This document shows, piece after piece, positions 23,645 to 27,840 of a stretch of 27,840 nt of DNA. The notes beneath the pieces are model-generated. The model was not told the origin of the DNA, did not search any database, and worked only from the letters and a program-made list of their open reading frames with translations. Origin of the DNA: Bordetella parapertussis (lineage in GTDB: Bacteria; Pseudomonadota; Gammaproteobacteria; Burkholderiales; Burkholderiaceae_C); assembly GCA_945890735.1 (NCBI GenBank), contig CAMDCZ010000028.1:1-27840 (forward strand). Reading direction: 5' to 3'. The position numbers and the translations under genes are program-made. Numbering within the stretch: position 1 is the stretch's first letter; every line of letters begins with the position of its first letter.

Positions 23645-24588
23645 TGTCGCCTGTCAACCCGCAAGAGATCATCTTGGCCGAACCGCGCGGCTTTTGCGCC
23701 GGCGTTGACCGCGCGATCGACATCGTGGACCATGCCCTGGCCAAATTTGGCTCGCCCATTTATGTGCGGCACGAAATCGTGCACAACACCCATGTGGTGG
23801 AAGACTTGAAAGCGCGCGGTGCGATCTTCATCGAGGACTTGAACGATGTCCCAGAAGGCGCCACCTTGGTCTTCAGTGCCCATGGTGTCCCCAAAGCGGT
23901 TGAGCACGAGGCCGAGCGCCGTGGCTTTCGGGTGTTTGATGCCACTTGCCCCTTGGTCACCAAGGTGCATGTCGAGGTCGCCAAGCTGCACAAGGAAGGT
24001 TATGAGTTCATCATGATTGGCCACAAAGGCCATCCCGAGGTCGAAGGCACCATGGGGCAGTTGCCCTCAGGCATCCATTTGGTGGAAGACGCCGAGGATG
24101 TCTTGAAGGTGCAGCCCACCCAAACCCGCAAACTCGCGGTGGTGACCCAAACCACCTTGAGCGTGGACGATGCCGCGGAAATCATGGCTGCGGTGAAAGC
24201 GCGCTTTCCCATGGTGCGTGAACCCAAGCAACAAGACATTTGCTACGCCACCCAAAACCGCCAAGATGCGATCAAGGTGCTCAGCCCCCAAGTGGATGTG
24301 GTGATCGTGGTGGGCAGCCCCAGCAGCTCCAACAGCAACCGCCTGCGCGATGTTGCAGCCAAGTACGGCACCCCCAGCTACATGGTGGACCATGCGGGTG
24401 AGTTGCAGGCCGAGTGGCTGGACGGCAAATCCAAAATTGGCTTGACCGCTGGCGCCTCCGCGCCCGATGTGTTGGTGCAACAAGTGATCACGCGTTTGCG
24501 CGAACTCGGCGCCCATTCGGTGCGCACCTTGGAAGGTGTGCAAGAAACCGTGAAATTCCCGCTGCCCAAGGGCTTGCGCAACGATTGA
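23644..24588 (+). CDS. ispH: 4-hydroxy-3-methylbut-2-enyl diphosphate reductase IspH
   Basis: This 314-residue last enzyme of the non-mevalonate isoprenoid pathway makes IPP and DMAPP from HMBPP with a 4Fe-4S cluster. The three cluster cysteines are visible as C18 (GFCAGV), C102 (ATCPLVTKVH) and C200 (DICYATQNRQ). Substrate-binding histidines sit in YVRHEIVHNTHVV, FSAHGVPK and GHKGHPEVEGT, and SSSNSNRL binds the diphosphate. The ATG at 23644 overlaps the fkpB stop by one base; a GTG at 23641 would add one residue. All expected residues are present, so it should be active. Confidence 0.98.
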   Translation: MSPVNPQEIILAEPRGFCAGVDRAIDIVDHALAKFGSPIYVRHEIVHNTHVVEDLKARGAIFIEDLNDVPEGATLVFSAHGVPKAVEHEAERRGFRVFDATCPLVTKVHVEVAKLHKEGYEFIMIGHKGHPEVEGTMGQLPSGIHLVEDAEDVLKVQPTQTRKLAVVTQTTLSVDDAAEIMAAVKARFPMVREPKQQDICYATQNRQDAIKVLSPQVDVVIVVGSPSSSNSNRLRDVAAKYGTPSYMVDHAGELQAEWLDGKSKIGLTAGASAPDVLVQQVITRLRELGAHSVRTLEGVQETVKFPLPKGLRND

Positions 24589-24607
24589 CAGAACCAAGAC
24601 CAAATCC

Positions 24608-25921
24608 ATGCTTGACATAGCCCTTCTTCGCCGCGACCTGCCCCATGTGTTGGCACGGTTGCAAACCCGCAAAAACCCCCAAGTGTTTTTGAATGAATCC
24701 GCATTCACCGCTTTGGAAAATGAACGCAAAACCCTGCAAACACGCACCGAGGAGTTGCAAGCCAAGCGCAACAGCTTGTCCAAGCAAATCGGGCAGCTCA
24801 AAGCCAAGGGCGAATCAGCTGATGCGGTGATGGCCGAAGTGGGCCAGCTCAAAGACGAATTGGACGCCTCAGCGCTGCGTTTGGATGCCTTGCAAACCGA
24901 ACTGCAAAGCCTGTTGTTGGCGGTGCCCAATTTGCCGCAAGAGGGTGTGCCCGTGGGTGCAGATGAGCATGGCAATGTCGAGCTTCGCCGTTGGAGCCCC
25001 AGTGGCACCGAACCCAAGCCCTTGGGCTTTGACGCCAAGGACCATGTGGCTTTGGGCGAACCCTTGGGTTTGGATTTCGAGTTGGGCGTCAAGCTCTCGG
25101 GTTCACGCTTCACGGTGATGAAAGGTCAGATGGCTCGCTTGCACCGCGCCCTGTCGCAATTCATGTTGGATGTGCAAACCCAAGAACACGGCTACACCGA
25201 GTGCTACACGCCCTACATCGTCAACGAAGACAGTTTGAAAGGCACGGGCCAGTTGCCCAAGTTCGAGGAAGATTTGTTTGCCGCCAAAAAGGGTGGTCAA
25301 GACGGAGGCACCGACGGACAGGCGCTGTATTTGATTCCCACCAGCGAAGTGCCACTGACCAATATGGTGCGCGACACCGTGTTGGCAGAGGGCGATTTGC
25401 CCATGAAGCTGACAGCGCACACACCTTGCTTTCGCTCAGAAGCGGGCAGCCACGGGCGCGACACACGCGGCATGATCCGTCAGCACCAGTTTGACAAAGT
25501 GGAGATGGTGCAAATCGTGCACCCCGAGAAAAGCAATGAAGCGTTGGAAGAAATGACACGTCACGCAGAAGCCATTTTGCAAAAGCTGGGTTTGCCCTAC
25601 CGCGTCATGGCACTGTGCACAGGCGACATGGGTTTTGGCGCAGCCCGCACGCACGATTTGGAAGTGTGGTTGCCTGCCCAAAACACCTACCGCGAAATCA
25701 GCTCGGTGTCCAACTGTGAAGCCTTTCAGTCGCGCCGCATGCAAGCCCGCTTCAAAAATGCCCAAGGCAAAAACGAATGGGTCCACACCTTGAACGGCTC
25801 GGGTTTGGCCGTGGGCCGCACCTTGGTGGCCGTCTTGGAAAACTACCAACAAGCCGACGGCAGTGTGCGCGTGCCCGATGCATTGCAAGCCTACATGGCT
25901 GGCTTGAAAGTGCTGACATAG
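24608..25921 (+). CDS. serS: Seryl-tRNA synthetase
   Basis: This 437-residue class II synthetase has an N-terminal two-stranded coiled coil (about residues 25-100, tRNA-binding arm) and then the catalytic core. Motif 2 is CFRSEAGSHGRDTRGMIRQHQF, quoted here in part as FRSEAGSHGRDTRGM. Motif 3 is GSGLAVGRTLVAVLEN. It attaches serine to all tRNA-Ser isoacceptors, recognising their long variable arm. It starts 19 bases after ispH and ends 25 bases before a tRNA-Ser gene, a pairing worth noting. Confidence 0.98.
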   Translation: MLDIALLRRDLPHVLARLQTRKNPQVFLNESAFTALENERKTLQTRTEELQAKRNSLSKQIGQLKAKGESADAVMAEVGQLKDELDASALRLDALQTELQSLLLAVPNLPQEGVPVGADEHGNVELRRWSPSGTEPKPLGFDAKDHVALGEPLGLDFELGVKLSGSRFTVMKGQMARLHRALSQFMLDVQTQEHGYTECYTPYIVNEDSLKGTGQLPKFEEDLFAAKKGGQDGGTDGQALYLIPTSEVPLTNMVRDTVLAEGDLPMKLTAHTPCFRSEAGSHGRDTRGMIRQHQFDKVEMVQIVHPEKSNEALEEMTRHAEAILQKLGLPYRVMALCTGDMGFGAARTHDLEVWLPAQNTYREISSVSNCEAFQSRRMQARFKNAQGKNEWVHTLNGSGLAVGRTLVAVLENYQQADGSVRVPDALQAYMAGLKVLT

Positions 25922-25946
25922 AATTCTTTGGCAGCAAGCAAGACCC

Positions 25947-26038
25947 GGAAAGATGGCAGAGTGGTCGAATGCACCGGATTCGAAATCCGGCGTACAGGTT
26001 TACCTGTACCGAGGGTTCGAATCCCTCTCTTTCCGCCA
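25947..26038 (+). tRNA. tRNA-Ser (anticodon CGA)
   Basis: A 92-base cloverleaf can be folded by hand. The acceptor stem is GGAAAGA/TCTTTCC, with an encoded CCA end. The anticodon stem CCGGA/TCCGG encloses the loop TTCGAAA, giving anticodon CGA. The long class II variable arm GTACAGG-TTTA-CCTGTAC is typical of tRNA-Ser. The T arm is GAGGG-TTCGAAT-CCCTC. It reads UCG. The gene lies just after serS, and composition changes sharply downstream. Confidence 0.97.
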
Positions 26039-26081
26039 AATGTCAAGCATTTATTGGGCTTACTTGGGTATCATGTGTTTT

Positions 26082-26103
26082 GTTACCGCAATCGTTACCG
26101 CAA
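26082..26103 (+). repeat. Tandem 10-base direct repeat GTTACCGCAA
   Basis: GTTACCGCAA occurs at 26082-26091 and 26094-26103, a 12-base period, about 45 bases after the tRNA end. It could be part of a recombinase arm site or a regulatory iteron, or be chance. Confidence 0.6.
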
Positions 26104-26157
26104 ATCCTTCTTGATGCCTTAATTTAAGCATCAGAAAAGGGTAAGGTAACTTGATAA

Positions 26158-26214
26158 CTCTCTAATCATCTCAAGTGCTTTTGACCATGCAGTTGGGTTG
26201 AGATAGTTGGAGAG
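26158..26214. repeat. 17-base imperfect inverted repeat with 23-base loop
   Basis: The arms are 26158-26174 and 26198-26214. As RNA read on the plus strand, 16 of 17 positions pair, two of them as G-U wobbles, with one C-A mismatch. No run of T follows either arm, so it is not a simple intrinsic terminator. It lies between the tRNA and the XRE regulator. Confidence 0.6.
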
Positions 26215-26248
26215 CAGGGTGTCAACATCCCGCCCACCACCAAAAATT

Positions 26249-26482
26249 TTAGGTTTTGTCGTTCTGTGAAAGTAGGTCGGCAGGCTCTACACCAAGTATT
26301 TCTGCAACTGCACATATGACTCTAAGTGAGGGGTTGCTTACCCCACGTTCTATCTGACTGGCGTACGTTCGGTCAATTCCAGCTTCCAAAGCCATAGTTT
26401 CTTGAGACAGCCCTAGCTCTGTTCGTAGAGTTTTAACCCTTTGAGCAAGGGTTTTTTGAGATTTAAGAAGTAGGTCGGCCAC
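26249..26482 (-). CDS. XRE/Cro-family helix-turn-helix regulator
   Basis: This small DNA-binding protein is about 77 residues long. The HTH spans most of it: LAQRVKTLRTELGLSQETMA, then LEAGIDRTYASQIERG and NPSLRVICAVAEILGV, the classic XRE pattern. The GTG at 26482 is preferred because the longer open frame (to a GTG at 26584) would run through a promoter for the divergent gene and overlap its first codons, and its extra N-terminus looks non-domain. Such a short regulator divergent from accessory genes is typical of mobile elements. It probably controls itself and the divergent run. Confidence 0.8.
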   Translation of the reverse strand: MADLLLKSQKTLAQRVKTLRTELGLSQETMALEAGIDRTYASQIERGVSNPSLRVICAVAEILGVEPADLLSQNDKT

Positions 26483-26506
26483 ACCCCAAGGATGGGCAAA
26501 TAAAGA

Positions 26507-26535
26507 CTTGCAGTCCACGGAATATTTTCTACAAT
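26507..26535 (+). promoter_or_regulatory. Candidate sigma-70 promoter for the secreted-protein run
   Basis: A -35 box CTTGCA (26507-26512), a 17-base spacer and a -10 box TACAAT (26530-26535) lie 27 bases upstream of the ATG at 26563. A GAAGG ribosome-binding site follows before the start. It lies in the gap between the short form of the XRE gene and the divergent gene, a natural place for repression. Confidence 0.6.
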
Positions 26536-26562
26536 GGAGAAAATAATTAACGAAGGTTTGCC

Positions 26563-26913
26563 ATGTTTTATAGAAGGTATTCACCAGCTCAGATTATTGG
26601 CTTACTTCTAGCCTGTCTACTTGTCTTAGTAGCTTCATTTGCAAAAGCAGACACTTATGTAGATGGCTATTACAGAAAAGATGGCACATATGTTGAAGGA
26701 CATTACAAAACAACGCCACAAACAAAAAACTGGGATGCTTACTCAACTGACGGCAACAGTAATCCCTACACAGGTAATGAGGGACAAAGGGCTAGGGATT
26801 ACTCTCCAGAGGCTCAAAACTACGGCTCAGGTAGAGTGATTCACACAGGCCCAAGAGGTGGACAGTATTACTACAACGACTCTGGTAGAAAAGTCTATGT
26901 GCCAAAACGGTGA
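26563..26913 (+). CDS. Small secreted protein with RKDGTYV and GPRGG...VYVP modules
   Basis: This 116-residue protein has a Sec signal peptide (IIGLLLACLLVLVASFAKA, cleavage near residue 29). The mature part holds two short modules. The first is YVDGYYRKDGTYVEGHYKTTP followed by YSTDGNSNPYTGNEG (cited in pieces: YYRKDGTYVEGHY, NPYTGNEG), a pattern common in small exported bacterial proteins. The second is the C-terminal TGPRGGQYYYNDSGRKVYVP, which looks like the basic adaptor motif known from chlorovirus and some phage or bacterial proteins. Function is unknown. Codon use is AT-rich compared with the flagellar genes. Confidence 0.72.
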   Translation: MFYRRYSPAQIIGLLLACLLVLVASFAKADTYVDGYYRKDGTYVEGHYKTTPQTKNWDAYSTDGNSNPYTGNEGQRARDYSPEAQNYGSGRVIHTGPRGGQYYYNDSGRKVYVPKR

Positions 26914-26919
26914 TACAAA

Positions 26920-27597
26920 ATGAGAACTCTAATAAACAAATTTCTGCTAAGCAACCTGATATTTATTTTGATATTTATTCTTTTTTCTTCGGCCGCTTCA
27001 GCACAAAGTTATACAGACCAACAAGTCAATATTGCAAATAAAATAAAACGTGAGACTCAAGAGGCAATGTCTATGTCAGAGGCAATGGTAAAGGACATAG
27101 AAGATATTGGCATGAAAGTAATGAAACAACAAATGGTTATTATTGGGGAGGCAATTGATGGATGTATTTCAGCTAATCCAAACTCAATTAAGGCAAACAA
27201 ATATTCTGCTGAAGATGCAAAAGAAATTAACAATTTATTAAATGGCTATATTGAAGATATTGATAGAAATATTACCTCAATACAAAGAATTTCTGATATT
27301 TTCAAAAAAACACAAGAGACTGCATGCTACCCAGGATCTGAGAAAAATTTAGAGGGTTATATCGACTGTTTGGGTGCTCGATACAACTATGCGCGCTCGT
27401 TAAATGCAGTTATAGGTGCTAAAACTATGATGATGCAATATAAGTTTTTGAAAAAAGAATCAGATAAATACTTAGAATGTGTCGCTAGAAAAAATTATAT
27501 TAATGATGGATATTTGAATTATTTAAAAGATTCTATGGATGAAGCTGGAAAATTTTATTTCAAAAGGGTGGAAGTATTTCGAACTTATGCAAAATAA
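26920..27597 (+). CDS. Hypothetical secreted helical protein with four cysteines
   Basis: This 225-residue protein has a signal peptide (LLSNLIFILIFILFSSAASA). The mature part is mostly predicted helix, with Met/Lys/Glu-rich stretches (AMSMSEAMVKDIEDIGMKVM), and has four cysteines (GCISANP, TACYPG, YIDCLG, YLECVA) that may form two disulfides. No family was recognised. It begins 6 bases after the preceding stop without a strong ribosome-binding site, so it is likely coupled to it. Codon use is strongly AT-rich. Confidence 0.75.
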   Translation: MRTLINKFLLSNLIFILIFILFSSAASAQSYTDQQVNIANKIKRETQEAMSMSEAMVKDIEDIGMKVMKQQMVIIGEAIDGCISANPNSIKANKYSAEDAKEINNLLNGYIEDIDRNITSIQRISDIFKKTQETACYPGSEKNLEGYIDCLGARYNYARSLNAVIGAKTMMMQYKFLKKESDKYLECVARKNYINDGYLNYLKDSMDEAGKFYFKRVEVFRTYAK

Positions 27598-27602
27598 TTC
27601 AA

Positions 27603-27647
27603 ATGGATAAAGACAGCGGAAGAAAAATTTATGTACCTAAAAGGTAA
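27603..27647 (+). pseudogene. Remnant of a paralogous C-terminal GRK(V/I)YVPKR motif
   Basis: Fifteen codons encode DSGRKIYVPKR followed by a stop, matching the end of the secreted protein at 26563-26913 (DSGRKVYVPKR) with one change. The codons differ mostly at silent positions, so this is an older paralogue end rather than a fresh duplication. Nothing upstream in frame continues the similarity, so it is read as a fragment left by recombination. The next gene starts inside it in another frame. Confidence 0.6.
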
Positions 27648-27840
27648 GTTATCAATAGCTGTCCTTACCTTAGCGGTTGTCGCATGCGCAACTGAATCTA
27701 GACCATTTAAATGGAGACAAATCAAGGGCTCAATTGGTTTTGAACAAGCCGAAAGGTATTGTAAAAATCAGGACGAAATATACAGAGGCAACCTAGCCAC
27801 ATCTATATTCGAGACATTAATATTGGCTACAGCACCGCCT
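27631..27840 (+). CDS. Putative lipoprotein, 5' part
   Basis: The first 70 codons of a gene cut by the window end. A short basic start and a hydrophobic stretch lead to a lipobox (TLAVVAC), so the mature protein would begin at Cys19 with a lipid anchor. The following CATESRPFKWRQIKGSIGF and ERYCKNQDEIYRG segments are not a family I know. The start ATG has GGAAGA 7 bases upstream. The gene overlaps the motif remnant and continues beyond base 27840. Confidence 0.65.
   Translation, partial: MYLKGKLSIAVLTLAVVACATESRPFKWRQIKGSIGFEQAERYCKNQDEIYRGNLATSIFETLILATAPP

Larger units (their letters stand above)
26039..26248. other. Non-coding tRNA-downstream segment with repeats
   Basis: These 210 bases hold no convincing gene; open frames crossing it are continuations over the tRNA. 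It contains a pair of 10-base direct repeats and a long imperfect inverted repeat, listed separately. AT content rises compared with the preceding genes. No integrase remnant could be recognised. Confidence 0.6.

Noticed and set aside
25777..26127. Open frame running from the end of serS across the tRNA
   Set aside because: It is out of frame with serS and passes through a tRNA gene; no ribosome-binding site or domain.
26198..26240. tRNA-like pieces: AGTTGGAGAGCAG resembling a D arm and CGCCCACCACCA resembling a tRNA 3' end
   Set aside because: No anticodon arm or acceptor 5' strand can be placed, so it cannot be a tRNA; the first part is already one arm of the inverted repeat. A degraded tRNA or att fragment remains possible but unsupported.

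Overview
The window looks like a chromosome segment of a betaproteobacterium of the order Burkholderiales, most like the Comamonadaceae. This is inferred from the flagellar, SerS, IspH and RadC protein sequences, the high GC content and the heavy use of TTG for leucine. Genus and species cannot be fixed by eye. The window begins inside one gene and ends inside another.

Region 1 (1-7884) is the proximal part of a flagellar export/basal-body operon: the 3' end of a sigma-54-dependent (FlrC/FleR-type) activator, then fliE, fliF, fliG, fliH, a small extra gene, fliI and fliJ. They are tightly packed, and several overlap. The extra gene (5481-6107) is the most interesting item in the window. It encodes a stand-alone copy of the second membrane helix and cytoplasmic tail of FliF, including a C-terminal segment that resembles the FliG-binding end of the FliF encoded three genes earlier. 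I know of no named family for it.

Region 2 (7874-9086) is a two-gene block on the opposite strand: a methyltransferase-like protein and a secreted surface-adhesin-E-like protein. It occupies the place where fliK, fliL, fliM and fliN usually lie. Region 3 (9110-12358) resumes the flagellar genes with the export-gate genes fliO, fliP, fliQ, fliR and flhB. FlhB has NPQH instead of NPTH at its self-cleavage site. Region 4 (12383-15460) holds three poorly characterised genes on the same strand: a membrane protein with a degenerate ATPase-like domain and a C-terminal SPOR domain, an acidic low-complexity protein, and a single-pass coiled-coil protein with a TolA-like Ala/Lys tail.

Region 5 (15464-25921) is mostly housekeeping: a membrane-anchored FMN glutamate-synthase-like enzyme, an orphan ParA-like ATPase with a coiled-coil partner behind a near-consensus promoter, an S4 RNA-binding protein, a large FtsX-type permease, the convergent radC-smr pair, fkpB-ispH and serS. 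A tRNA-Ser(CGA) gene follows serS directly.

Region 6 (26039-27840) is visibly AT-rich and unlike the rest. It contains short repeats, a long imperfect inverted repeat, an XRE-type regulator and a divergent run of small secreted proteins or lipoproteins. One feature is a leftover C-terminal motif of a paralogue. The shift in composition immediately after a tRNA gene suggests an integrated or degraded genomic island, although no integrase is visible.
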